DNA of 64,000 nucleotides from an uncultured Bacteroidota bacterium (GTDB lineage: Bacteria; Bacteroidota; Bacteroidia; Chitinophagales; Chitinophagaceae), in NCBI GenBank assembly GCA_903865435.1, contig CAIPJS010000042.1, forward strand, positions 37,964-101,963, given 5' to 3'. Every line of letters starts with the position of its first letter. Position 1 is the stretch's first letter. Under the pieces are notes generated by a model that saw only the letters and a list, made by a program, of their open reading frames with translations, was not told the origin of the DNA and did not search any database. Shown here piece after piece: positions 18,347 through 26,533 of the stretch. A program made the translations under genes and the position numbers.

Positions 18347-19612
18347 TTATTGATTGATGTGTAAAACGTTTTTTGACAGGGTACCTATAATTTTACCTGT
18401 TAATGGGATGTCCCAGAAGGGGGAATTAGCCGATTTGCTTTTTGAATTTAATTTTGAAAGCTGGGTTGTTTCCTTATTACTAAAAATGGTAAGTTCAGCA
18501 GTATTGCCTTCTTCAATAGTTGCAGTAGCCAAACCAAATAGGCTTCTGGCATTGATAGAAAACAATTCAGACAACCTTTGCTCAGTTAGTTTTGGCAATA
18601 AGTGATGTATTGTAGCAAAACTTGTTTCGATGCAAGCGATGCCTGCTTTTGCATTTTCAAATTCGATGGTTTTCCCATCCCAATCCTGCGGCATATGGTG
18701 GGCGCTAATACAATCCACCACACCAGACTCCACTGCAGCCAATAACGCTTTTTGATCTTGCTTGGTTCTTAATGGTGGGAATACTTTTAATAAAGTATCA
18801 TAGTCTTTTAAATCTTCTTCGGTAAAAAATAAATGATACGGCGTTACACTACAAGTAATATTTAATCCATCTTTTTTTGCGGCAGTTATGAGTGTAATCC
18901 CTTTTTCAGTGCTCACCCCAGTGATATGCAATTTAGAATTCGTGTATTTTAAAAGTTCAATATCTCTTGATATAATTAATTCTTCTGCGATGGCGGGTAT
19001 ACCTGGTAAACCTAATTTGGTAGATAAGATGCCTTCATTCATCAAACCCAAACTTCCCAAGCTTTTGTCAATCGGCATTTGAATCACTACACCATCAAAT
19101 GCTTTTACATATTGTAATGCTTTTAAAAATAATAGGGTAGACTGAACTGGATACAATCCATCACTAAATGCAATGGCACCATTGGAATGCATGTCAATCA
19201 TTTCCGCTAAATCTTTTCCCTCAATTTTTTTAGATAAAGCTCCAATAGGATATACGTGAATGGGTAATTCTTGACTATGTTGCTTGATGTAAGTAACCTG
19301 AGATTTATTGTCTATAACAGGTTGAGTATTGGGAAGTACAAAAACTGTAGTAAAGCCACCTTGTTGAGCAGCAGCTGCTCCTGAATGTAAAGTTTCTCTA
19401 TGTTCCATACCTGGATCACAGAACTGAACAAAAGGATCCACAAAACCAGGACTCACTATTAAATTGGAATTTTCTACTATTTGATCTGCTTTGCCAGTAA
19501 ATTTTTCTGAAATGGTATCGATCTTACCGTCTTTAATAAAAATGTCTCTAACCAACCCCTTATGTGGCGACCTTGGATCTGCAATTTTGACTTGTCTTAG
19601 AAGAATTGTCAT
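18347..19612 (-). CDS. Dihydroorotase-like protein lacking the catalytic metal ligands
   Basis: A 421-residue amidohydrolase-fold protein clearly related to class I dihydroorotase (PGFVDP, CDPGMEHRETLHSGAAAA, LPNTQP, FPPLRTKQD). The key residues are changed: the HxH metal pair is F61-V62-Q63, the substrate Arg is C65, the HCED region reads QMPID (178-182), the LHxxH histidine is G232, and the catalytic Asp of the TDHAPH motif is replaced in SAHHMPQ (303-309). It is therefore probably inactive, like the PyrC' subunits that stabilise some aspartate transcarbamoylases. pyrB lies 12 kb away in this window. A catalytically competent pyrC should exist elsewhere in the genome. Confidence 0.88.
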   Translation of the reverse strand: MTILLRQVKIADPRSPHKGLVRDIFIKDGKIDTISEKFTGKADQIVENSNLIVSPGFVDPFVQFCDPGMEHRETLHSGAAAAQQGGFTTVFVLPNTQPVIDNKSQVTYIKQHSQELPIHVYPIGALSKKIEGKDLAEMIDMHSNGAIAFSDGLYPVQSTLLFLKALQYVKAFDGVVIQMPIDKSLGSLGLMNEGILSTKLGLPGIPAIAEELIISRDIELLKYTNSKLHITGVSTEKGITLITAAKKDGLNITCSVTPYHLFFTEEDLKDYDTLLKVFPPLRTKQDQKALLAAVESGVVDCISAHHMPQDWDGKTIEFENAKAGIACIETSFATIHHLLPKLTEQRLSELFSINARSLFGLATATIEEGNTAELTIFSNKETTQLSKLNSKSKSANSPFWDIPLTGKIIGTLSKNVLHINQ

Positions 19613-19733
19613 CAGGTCAATAATATTTTAATGCAATATACCTCCATTTTTCTATTTAGGGCTATATTTACACCCAAAATCCTGAGTTTTTAGGTTCAAA
19701 ATCAGCATAATAGGGCAAATTTTGACAACATCA

Positions 19734-19766
19734 GGTGGTAGTCCCGAGTGCTCGGGAGTAGCGTAC
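19734..19766 (+). repeat. Partial copy of the tRNA-Pro 5' half with an inserted hairpin
   Basis: GGTGGTAG (19734-19741) and GTAGCGTAC (19758-19766) repeat, in the same order, the tRNA sequences at 19777-19784 and 19794-19802. Between them lies a perfect 7-bp hairpin (TCCCGAG, loop TG, CTCGGGA; 19742-19757). The rest of the tRNA is absent. Confidence 0.6.
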
Positions 19767-19774
19767 TTAAGAAT

Positions 19775-19851
19775 CGGGTGGTAGCGCAGTCCGGTAGCGT
19801 ACACGTCTGGGGGGCGTGTGGTCGCAGGTTCAAATCCTGTTCACCCGACCA
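19775..19851 (+). tRNA. tRNA-Pro (anticodon GGG)
   Basis: A 77-base cloverleaf can be folded by eye: acceptor CGGGTGG with TCACCCG (last pair G-U), D stem GCGC/GCGT, anticodon stem CACGT/GCGTG around loop CTGGGGG (anticodon GGG at 19809-19811), a 5-base variable loop, and T stem GCAGG/CCTGT around TTCAAAT. The discriminator is A and CCA is encoded. The C1-G72 first pair is typical of proline tRNAs. It reads CCC and CCU codons. Confidence 0.95.
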
Positions 19852-19863
19852 AAAAAGAAAACA

Positions 19864-19889
19864 AAAGCCTTAACGCCAGTTAAGGCTTT
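19864..19889 (+). terminator. Hairpin just downstream of tRNA-Pro
   Basis: A perfect 10-bp stem (AAAGCCTTAA with TTAAGGCTTT, loop of 6) starts 13 bases after the tRNA. It lacks a long T run after it, so it may be a processing or termination hairpin. Confidence 0.6.
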
Positions 19890-20120
19890 GATATTTGCAA
19901 GAGCGAACTAATCAAGCTTGCTTGAATTGGTGAGCGAATGGAAATATCATACAGCCTATTGAATGAAATGAAATAGGCTGTTGTTTTTATGCTTTTGCAC
20001 TGAGGGTAAAGAGGATCACCGAACGAAGTGAGGTAATCCTCTTTACTTTTTTTTTCAAAAAGTTAAATGGATGAAAGAGCGAAGCGACGGAATCCTATAT
20101 ACTTTTTTTTCTAAAAAAGT
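19890..20120 (+). repeat. Hairpin and diverged tandem-repeat field between tRNA-Pro and an M1 peptidase gene
   Basis: This non-coding stretch holds an imperfect hairpin (GATATTT 19890-19896 with AAATATC 19942-19948), a 10-bp hairpin (19951-19960 with 19972-19981), and a 10-bp hairpin (20007-20016 with 20036-20045) followed by a run of nine T. Two diverged units of about 56 bases start at GGAT 20013 and GGAT 20069; both contain a GA(A/G)CGAAG(T/C)GA core, AATCCT, an ACTTTTTTTT tract and an AAAAAGTT tail. GAGCGAA also occurs at 19901 and 19932. No coding potential is seen. Confidence 0.6.
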
Positions 20121-20121
20121 T

Positions 20122-21759
20122 CTACTCCTTACTCATGTTCCCATTATTCAAAAGTACATTCCTAGGATCCAATTCCAATTTCTCAGGTGAAGACGCTGAA
20201 GGAAAACTAAACACTTGGTCTTTGTCCTTCAAATTCATAGTAAGAATAGTTGGGGTAGTATATCCTTTTTTATAATACCCAATCTCAACAGGTACATTAT
20301 ATAAAAATTGTTGCGCTTGATTTATATGAACATTTAATTTCTTAGTACTTGGATTATATGTCCAACTGGCATTAATAGTAGGGTTAATAGGCTGATACAA
20401 CCACTGCTTGAAAAATAATTTTAAATCCTTGCCAGAAGCTTTTTCCATTTCTATTCTAAATTCATCAGTATTCGTATTGGCATTTAAATACTTTGCATAA
20501 TAATTTTGAATTCCTTTTTTGAAATTATTTTCTCCAATTAAATCTCTAAGCATATGCAAAACCCAAGCACCTTTTTGATAAGTAATGCCGCTGGTCACTT
20601 GTTCTTTTTCGGCAGTTCTTTCACTAACAATACTAAAATCTGGCATTTTTACCGATAAATCAAAAACAGTTTTTTTTGCTTTAGCAATTCCTTTATTGTA
20701 TTCTTCTTTACCATATTCATTTTCAATAAATAATAATGTAAAGAAAGTAGCAAAGCCTTCACTTAACCAAGCATCGTTCCAAGAAGTCTCCGTTACTGCA
20801 TTGCCAAACCATTGATGTGCAATTTCGTGAATCACTACATTTCTAACTCTTTCATCTCTTTTACCAGTTACTAAATCCTCACCATAAAAAATAGCAGAGG
20901 AAGTTTCCATTCCGCCATTCACACTAGGAGTTTGGATATTTGCCAATTTCTCATATGCATAGGGGCCCACATAATTAGAATAAAATTCTAACACTTTTTT
21001 AGTGGGTTCATCAAAATCATAAAAACCAGCTTCTCTGTTTTTCGAATACACCCATGTCTGAATGGATTTTCCTTTGAATTCATCTACATATTTAACAGCA
21101 AAATCGGCAACACCTAAAACAAATAACCAAGAAGAAACGGGAACTGATTGCTTCCAATGTGTCAATTTTAAATTATTGCCTAAATCAGATTCTTCCAATA
21201 ATAAACCATTAGAAACTACTTTATAATGGCTTGGTGCTTTGATAATAAATTCAGAGGTGGCTTTGTCATGTGGATGGTCAACCATGGGCAACCAATGCCT
21301 GCCTCTATTAGGCCAGTTCTCATTAAAAAAACTACGATCTCCTAATTTTGTAGCGCCAATTCTTAAACCATCAAAAGGAACACCATGGTATTGTATGATA
21401 AAAGTAATGGTTTGATTTAAAGTAGAAGGGGTAGGTAAACTAATCATTAGCTCATCATTTTGATGCGTATAATTTAATGGGGCATTTAAAATATGAACAC
21501 CATTTACCACCATTCCCTTGTCTTGTCTAGCACTTGTTTTATTAATTAAATCAAGCCTGAAATTTTGCATCCCGGCTTTTTTAAAATTAACTGTAACCTT
21601 TGCTGTTCCAATAATTTCGTTGGTATTGTCTGATAAACTTAGTTCAAAAGCATAATGCTTTACATCTATATTTTTATTTACTGGATAAGTATCTGCCTTT
21701 GAAATAAAGGGTGCTAAAAAAAAGGAACTTATAGTGAATAACTTAAAAAATATTTTCAT
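20122..21759 (-). CDS. M1-family zinc aminopeptidase, secreted (copy 1)
   Basis: A 545-residue protein with a signal peptide (about residues 1-22, FFLAPFISKADT). The M1 fold is shown by GGMETS (282-287, exopeptidase motif), the zinc site HEIAHQWFGN (H311, E312, H315) with third ligand in WLSEGFATFF (E334), and the catalytic tyrosine in TYQKGAWVLHML. It is short for M1 (about 550 rather than 850), lacking the large C-terminal ARM-repeat domain. It should cleave N-terminal residues from peptides in the periplasm or outside. Its ATG overlaps the stop of the upstream M1 gene (TAATG), so translation is probably coupled. Confidence 0.93.
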   Translation of the reverse strand: MKIFFKLFTISSFFLAPFISKADTYPVNKNIDVKHYAFELSLSDNTNEIIGTAKVTVNFKKAGMQNFRLDLINKTSARQDKGMVVNGVHILNAPLNYTHQNDELMISLPTPSTLNQTITFIIQYHGVPFDGLRIGATKLGDRSFFNENWPNRGRHWLPMVDHPHDKATSEFIIKAPSHYKVVSNGLLLEESDLGNNLKLTHWKQSVPVSSWLFVLGVADFAVKYVDEFKGKSIQTWVYSKNREAGFYDFDEPTKKVLEFYSNYVGPYAYEKLANIQTPSVNGGMETSSAIFYGEDLVTGKRDERVRNVVIHEIAHQWFGNAVTETSWNDAWLSEGFATFFTLLFIENEYGKEEYNKGIAKAKKTVFDLSVKMPDFSIVSERTAEKEQVTSGITYQKGAWVLHMLRDLIGENNFKKGIQNYYAKYLNANTNTDEFRIEMEKASGKDLKLFFKQWLYQPINPTINASWTYNPSTKKLNVHINQAQQFLYNVPVEIGYYKKGYTTPTILTMNLKDKDQVFSFPSASSPEKLELDPRNVLLNNGNMSKE

Positions 21760-23393
21760 TATTGTACGGTTATTTTTTTCAAATAAAATCCTTTGGCGTC
21801 CACTTGAGGAGGCAAGGTACTATTAACAATAATTCCATCATTAGGAATGACGATGCGACTGGTTTGACCATTCGCCATTACTTCCATGGGCAATGGCATG
21901 AAAAAATTGATTATTTTGATTTGATATTTTTGAAAACCTATTTGCTTAACACTTAGGTCTAAGCTATTGGTAGTTCTTAAATAAAAATCAAAGAATGGTT
22001 TTAAATTCTGCCCAGCAGCAGCACTAAATAATTTTTCAACATCGGAAGTGGTCACAAAATTATCATAAGTGGTTTTTGGATCAGTTGCCAACTTTTTTAA
22101 TGTAGGAAAGAAGATATCATCACCAATTACATAACGCAAACTGTGCATAAAAAAAGATCCTTTCAAATAAATATCACCCCCTGCATACACTTCAGCTTCT
22201 GTAACCACCTCACCTGGTACAATGGGTTTTCTATTTTTAGATCCTCTTTTATGTCCATCAATCATTTGACTGTATGCTTCTTCTCCTCCAAGTTCATACA
22301 TGGCCAAAGCCTCCGCATAGGTAGCAATACCTTCTTGAATCCACATATGGCCCCAATCTTTATTGGTTACTTTATTCGCCCACCATTCGTGTGCATATTC
22401 ATGAAATAAATTATCTGAATATTCTTGTCCACCCACTTGACGATAAGTAAATTTATTGTCAAAAGTAATCATGGTTTGATGTTCCATACCAGAATTTGGA
22501 ACTTCACCAATGCCAATTTTTTCTTTTACCCATGGATATTCTCCAAAATATTTTTCTAAAATTTTAGTATCTCTCTTTTTAAGTTCAATCACCTTTTTTG
22601 CTTTGTCAACATCTACTTCTAAAACATAATATTCAATAGGCACTTTGTTGCCTAAAATGGTCGTGTATTCATCTTTCACCACTGTGTATTTTCCAATATT
22701 AAAAACAATACAATAATTGCTAATGGTGTAATTGGTTTTCCAATAATAAGTAGATTTGTCATTTTTAGTAGTCACACTCATCAACAAACCTGGGCCAGCT
22801 ACTACTAAACCTTTTGGTATAGTAATTTTTAAATCTGCACCTTCATTAGGTTCATCGCTTGGATGATCTTTACAAGGGAAATACATTTTACCACCTTCAG
22901 CTTGAATGTTGATTGACATCCAATCATTTCCTTTGCTATCTTTTGACCATGTAAATCCTCCATTCCATGGTGGTTTTACTGCAACAGGAGGTATACCATT
23001 GTATTCAATCATCACTTTTTGATTGCCTACAATGAATCCTGTTGCAGAAGTAATATAAATTTTATCATCGTGTTGATTAAATGCAACTGTTTTGTTATTT
23101 ACTTTAATTTTAGTTACAGTATACAAATGAATCAAATCCAATAAAATGGTATCTGTTTTTTCAGATAAATTCAAACTTACTTCGGTAGAAGCTTTGATTG
23201 ATTTATTGGCAATATCTACATCCACAACAATCGAGTAATGACGGATGTCTATAATGGCCTGTAAGGGTAATAATTTACCTCCTGTAGTAAGATAACTCAA
23301 ATCTCTGCTATTGATATTATCGTTGTTTTGACTTATCGATAATAGGGAGGTAAAAAAAAAGACAATAAATAACACTGATTTAGGTAGGCACAT
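21759..23393 (-). CDS. M1-family zinc aminopeptidase, secreted (copy 2)
   Basis: A 544-residue protein with a signal peptide (about residues 1-22, VFFFTSLLSISQ). It has the exopeptidase-like motif SGMEHQTM (301-308), zinc site HEYAHEWWAN (H331, E332, H335), third ligand in WIQEGIATYAE (E354) and catalytic tyrosine in DIYLKGSFFMHSLR. It is only distantly similar to copy 1, so the pair is an old duplication or two independent families rather than a recent repeat. Length is again the short M1 form. It is the first gene of a two-gene unit. Confidence 0.93.
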   Translation of the reverse strand: MCLPKSVLFIVFFFTSLLSISQNNDNINSRDLSYLTTGGKLLPLQAIIDIRHYSIVVDVDIANKSIKASTEVSLNLSEKTDTILLDLIHLYTVTKIKVNNKTVAFNQHDDKIYITSATGFIVGNQKVMIEYNGIPPVAVKPPWNGGFTWSKDSKGNDWMSINIQAEGGKMYFPCKDHPSDEPNEGADLKITIPKGLVVAGPGLLMSVTTKNDKSTYYWKTNYTISNYCIVFNIGKYTVVKDEYTTILGNKVPIEYYVLEVDVDKAKKVIELKKRDTKILEKYFGEYPWVKEKIGIGEVPNSGMEHQTMITFDNKFTYRQVGGQEYSDNLFHEYAHEWWANKVTNKDWGHMWIQEGIATYAEALAMYELGGEEAYSQMIDGHKRGSKNRKPIVPGEVVTEAEVYAGGDIYLKGSFFMHSLRYVIGDDIFFPTLKKLATDPKTTYDNFVTTSDVEKLFSAAAGQNLKPFFDFYLRTTNSLDLSVKQIGFQKYQIKIINFFMPLPMEVMANGQTSRIVIPNDGIIVNSTLPPQVDAKGFYLKKITVQ

Positions 23394-23613
23394 AATGGTT
23401 TAGTTTAACTGTATAAATATATATTTTTTCAGACTTGTAATGATCATTTCAGCCATTTTTGAGAAGATTAAAGATTGAAATATTTTAAAAGAAATATAAA
23501 ATATTGATTATCAATAAAATGCCTTTAAGATTTACCGCCTGTTTGATAGGATAGAGCTCTATTTTAAGTTGATCCTTTTAATGAGCTATTTATGTAAACT
23601 ATTTATAATCAAC

Positions 23614-23621
23614 TACCTTCG
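23614..23621 (+). promoter_or_regulatory. -7 promoter box of the DEAD-box helicase gene
   Basis: TACCTTCG, followed by CAGC, 16 bases before the chosen ATG. It is the same string as in the tpiA promoter and lies inside the longer possible reading frame, supporting the shorter start. Confidence 0.55.
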
Positions 23622-23637
23622 CAGCACATTTTACACT

Positions 23638-24966
23638 ATGAACTTTCAAGATTTAAATATCAATACCCCCTTACTGCGCGCAGTGGAGGAATTGGGTTTT
23701 ACCACACCAACTACCATCCAACACCGTGTTTTCCCGATTGTGATGTCTGGTAGAGATGTTTGTGGCATTGCACAAACCGGAACTGGTAAAACTTTTGCCT
23801 ACCTTTTACCCTGTTTAAGACAATGGAAATTTGATAAAAGCAAAGATCCTCAAATATTAATTTTAGTCCCTACTAGAGAATTGGTGGTGCAAGTAGTGGA
23901 AGCAGCAAGGAAACTAACTACTTACATGAGTGTGATTACAGTTGGAGTTTACGGCGGCGTGAACATTAATACACAACAATTAGAATTAGAAAAAGGTGTA
24001 GATGTTTTGGTCTCCACGCCAGGCCGTTTGTTTGACTTAGCCATGAATGGTGCATTCAAAACCAAAATGATTAAGAAATTGGTGATAGATGAAATGGATG
24101 AAATGTTGAATTTAGGATTCAGAAAACAGATCACCAATATTTTAGAATTATTGCCAGCCAAAAGACAAAACTTACTTTTTTCGGCAACCATTACTGATGA
24201 AGTTGAAAAATTAATGAATGATTATTTTAGTGCACCAGTGAGGGTAGAAGCAGCACCCACTGGAACCCCATTGGAAAACATCATCCAAACTGCTTATGCG
24301 GTTCCTAATTTTAATACCAAAGTAAATTTATTAGAATTATTATTGAGTACGAATGAAGCCATGACCAAGGTATTGATATTCGCTGCTACCAAGGCTTTGG
24401 CCGATCAATTGTATGAACAATTAGATACAAAGTTTCCAGAAATTATTGGAGTGATCCATTCTAACAAAGAACAAAATCATCGCTTTAATACTGTCAAACA
24501 ATTTAAAGCTGGGGTGTATAAATACATCATTGCAACAGATGTAATGGCAAGAGGGATTGATGTAGCAGAAGTGACACACGTTATTAATTTTGATACCCCA
24601 GAAGTACCCGAAAATTATATTCATCGTATTGGACGAACAGGTAGAGCAGATAAAAAAGGCATTGCAATTACCTTTATCACTGAGAAAGAAAAAGTTTTCC
24701 AAGCTGCCATTGAAAATTTAATGAAACAACCCATCCCTATGTTGGAATTGCCCGAAACTTTAGAAATTTCTGATGTATTGACCGAAGACGAGAAGCCTAA
24801 AGTGCGCATGAAGATTATTCAGATAAAACTTCCTAAAAAAGAGGAAGTAGGCGCTTCCTTTCATGAAAAGTCTGCCAAAAACAGCAAAGTAAATGTGCGC
24901 AAAAATAGGAAAGAGATCATGCAGAAAAAATATGGCAAACCTATTTCTAGAGGCGCCAAGAAATAA
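23638..24966 (+). CDS. DEAD-box ATP-dependent RNA helicase (RhlE/CsdA-like)
   Basis: A 442-residue protein starting MNFQDLNINTPLLRAVEE; a longer frame from 23569 would include the promoter box. Q motif TTIQHRVFP, motif I AQTGTGKT, Ia PTREL, Ib TPGR, motif II DEMD in place of DEAD, motif III SAT, motif V ATDVMARGID and motif VI HRIGRTGR are all present. The basic C-terminus (NVRKNRKEIMQKKYGKP) suits RNA binding. It probably unwinds structured RNA in ribosome assembly or mRNA turnover, possibly in the cold. It converges on ndk across a strong terminator. Confidence 0.95.
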   Translation: MNFQDLNINTPLLRAVEELGFTTPTTIQHRVFPIVMSGRDVCGIAQTGTGKTFAYLLPCLRQWKFDKSKDPQILILVPTRELVVQVVEAARKLTTYMSVITVGVYGGVNINTQQLELEKGVDVLVSTPGRLFDLAMNGAFKTKMIKKLVIDEMDEMLNLGFRKQITNILELLPAKRQNLLFSATITDEVEKLMNDYFSAPVRVEAAPTGTPLENIIQTAYAVPNFNTKVNLLELLLSTNEAMTKVLIFAATKALADQLYEQLDTKFPEIIGVIHSNKEQNHRFNTVKQFKAGVYKYIIATDVMARGIDVAEVTHVINFDTPEVPENYIHRIGRTGRADKKGIAITFITEKEKVFQAAIENLMKQPIPMLELPETLEISDVLTEDEKPKVRMKIIQIKLPKKEEVGASFHEKSAKNSKVNVRKNRKEIMQKKYGKPISRGAKK

Positions 24967-24980
24967 AAAACTTAGACAAA

Positions 24981-25018
24981 ATAAATCTGCCCTTAAATTT
25001 TCTTAAGGGCAGATTTAT
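24981..25018. terminator. Bidirectional terminator between the helicase gene and ndk
   Basis: A perfect 16-bp stem (24981-24996 with 25003-25018, loop ATTTTC) lies between the convergent stop codons and can serve both. Confidence 0.88.
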
Positions 25019-25023
25019 GTATA

Positions 25024-25443
25024 TTAAAATCTTTCAGTAGCCGCAAAAAAGAAATTGCCTTCAATTTGTGCATTCTCATCACTATCACTTCCATGAACAG
25101 CATTTTCTCCCATTGAGGCTGCAAAATTCTTTCTAATAGTACCTTCTTCTGCTTGTGCAGGATTGGTAGCACCAATTAATTTTCTAAAATCTGCCACTGC
25201 ATTTTCTTTTTCAAGAATGGCTGCAACAATTGGCCCGCTGCTCATAAAGGCAACCAATTCACCATAGAAAGGACGTTCTTTATGTATTTCATAAAATTGA
25301 CCCGCTTGTTCAACAGTCAATTTTGTCCATTTCATAGCTTTAACGCTAAATCCAGCTTTAATTATTTGGTCTAAAATGGCACCAGTATACCCCTTAGTAG
25401 TGGCATCTGGCTTAATCATGGTAAAAGTTCTATTGCTCATCAT
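25024..25443 (-). CDS. ndk: Nucleoside diphosphate kinase
   Basis: A 139-residue protein of normal length. The N-terminus [11 protein letters not shown] is diagnostic, and the phosphorylated histidine is in [12 protein letters not shown]. The nucleotide-binding arginine region [18 protein letters not shown] is intact. It equilibrates nucleoside triphosphate pools using ATP. Two ATG codons are adjacent at the start (MMSNRTF). The gene is divergent from nrnA with a 70-base shared promoter region. Confidence 0.98.
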   Translation of the reverse strand: MMSNRTFTMIKPDATTKGYTGAILDQIIKAGFSVKAMKWTKLTVEQAGQFYEIHKERPFYGELVAFMSSGPIVAAILEKENAVADFRKLIGATNPAQAEEGTIRKNFAASMGENAVHGSDSDENAQIEGNFFFAATERF

Positions 25444-25468
25444 ATTTATCAGTTTGTAATTGAAGCCG

Positions 25469-25476
25469 CAAATTTA
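25469..25476 (-). promoter_or_regulatory. -7 promoter box of ndk
   Basis: The minus strand reads TAAATTTG followed by CGGC, 25 bases before the ndk start. Confidence 0.55.
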
Positions 25477-25498
25477 ATGAAAAACATCTGATTTGTGC

Positions 25499-25506
25499 TA
25501 AATTTG
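25499..25506 (+). promoter_or_regulatory. -7 promoter box abutting the nrnA start
   Basis: TAAATTTG, 7 bases before the nrnA ATG, predicting a very short or absent 5' leader. Confidence 0.55.
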
Positions 25507-25513
25507 CATTTCT

Positions 25514-26530
25514 ATGCAATCAATTGAACAATTTTACCCCATTCTAAATCAACGTTTTAAGGCTGTAATTACAGCCCATCAAAAACCTGATGGTGACGCA
25601 ATGGGGTCTAGTTTGGCCTTATTTCATTTTTTAAAGGCTTTGGGACATGAGGTAACGGTGGTTTCTCCCACCAATTGGGCCTCTTTTTTAGATTGGATGC
25701 CAGGAATAGATCAAGTGATTGATTTTGAAACCAATAAAGAAAAAGCAACTAAAATAGTGCAGCAGGCTGATTATGTATTTTGTTTGGATTTTAATATTCT
25801 ACATCGTACCAAACATTTAGAGCCCATTATTAAAGAATCAAAAGCAATTAAAATTTTAATTGATCATCATCAACAACCTGATACTCCATCTTTTGGATAC
25901 GGTATAAGTGATGTTAAAATGAGTTCTACTTGTGAGATGATTTATGATTTTATTGTACAATCTGGCCATAGCAATTTGATTGACTTAGACATTGCTGCTT
26001 GTTTGTATACTGGTTTGATGACCGATACCGGTTCTTTTCGTTTCCCCTCTACCACTGCTTCTGTTCATAAAATAGTAGCCCATTTAAAGGAATTAGGCTT
26101 GCAACATGGCATAATACACGAACGTATTTACGATAACTCTTCTGAAGCTAGATTGAAATTTATGGGAAATGCATTTCTAAACAGAATGCAAGTCTTTCCA
26201 GAATTGAAAACTGCTGTAATGGCCATTCCAAAGACAGATATTTACAAATTTGAATTGAAAACAGGGGACACAGAAGGCCTTGTTAATTATTTATTATCAA
26301 TTGAAGGAATTAAGATGGCTGCCATCGTTATTGATAGAGAAGAAGAAAGAAAATGGAGTTTTAGAAGCAAAGGTAACTTTGATGTTAATATATTTGCCAG
26401 ATCACATTTTGATGGAGGTGGACATGCCAATGCTGCGGGTGGAAACTCTAAAAAAAGTTTAGACGAAACATTAAATGATTTTAAAACGATAATAGAAACC
26501 TATAAATCACAATTAACACAATTAAAATAA
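25514..26530 (+). CDS. nrnA: DHH-family phosphoesterase, bifunctional oligoribonuclease/PAP phosphatase NrnA-like
   Basis: A 338-residue DHH/DHHA1 protein. The metal-binding motifs are HQKPDGDAMGSS (near residues 22-33), DFNILHR, and DHHQQPD near 118-124, with MTDTGSFRFPST; the C-terminal DHHA1 glycine motif is FDGGGHANAAGG. NrnA-type enzymes degrade short oligoribonucleotides and may dephosphorylate 3'-phosphoadenosine 5'-phosphate. Many Bacteroidota use this instead of the E. coli Orn enzyme. The FKBP gene follows 3 bases after its stop. Confidence 0.92.
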   Translation: MQSIEQFYPILNQRFKAVITAHQKPDGDAMGSSLALFHFLKALGHEVTVVSPTNWASFLDWMPGIDQVIDFETNKEKATKIVQQADYVFCLDFNILHRTKHLEPIIKESKAIKILIDHHQQPDTPSFGYGISDVKMSSTCEMIYDFIVQSGHSNLIDLDIAACLYTGLMTDTGSFRFPSTTASVHKIVAHLKELGLQHGIIHERIYDNSSEARLKFMGNAFLNRMQVFPELKTAVMAIPKTDIYKFELKTGDTEGLVNYLLSIEGIKMAAIVIDREEERKWSFRSKGNFDVNIFARSHFDGGGHANAAGGNSKKSLDETLNDFKTIIETYKSQLTQLK

Positions 26531-26533
26531 AAA

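Noticed and set aside
19775..20121. Integrated element at the tRNA
   Set aside because: No integrase, no duplicated tRNA 3' end and no cargo genes are seen, and the neighbours are normal chromosomal genes.
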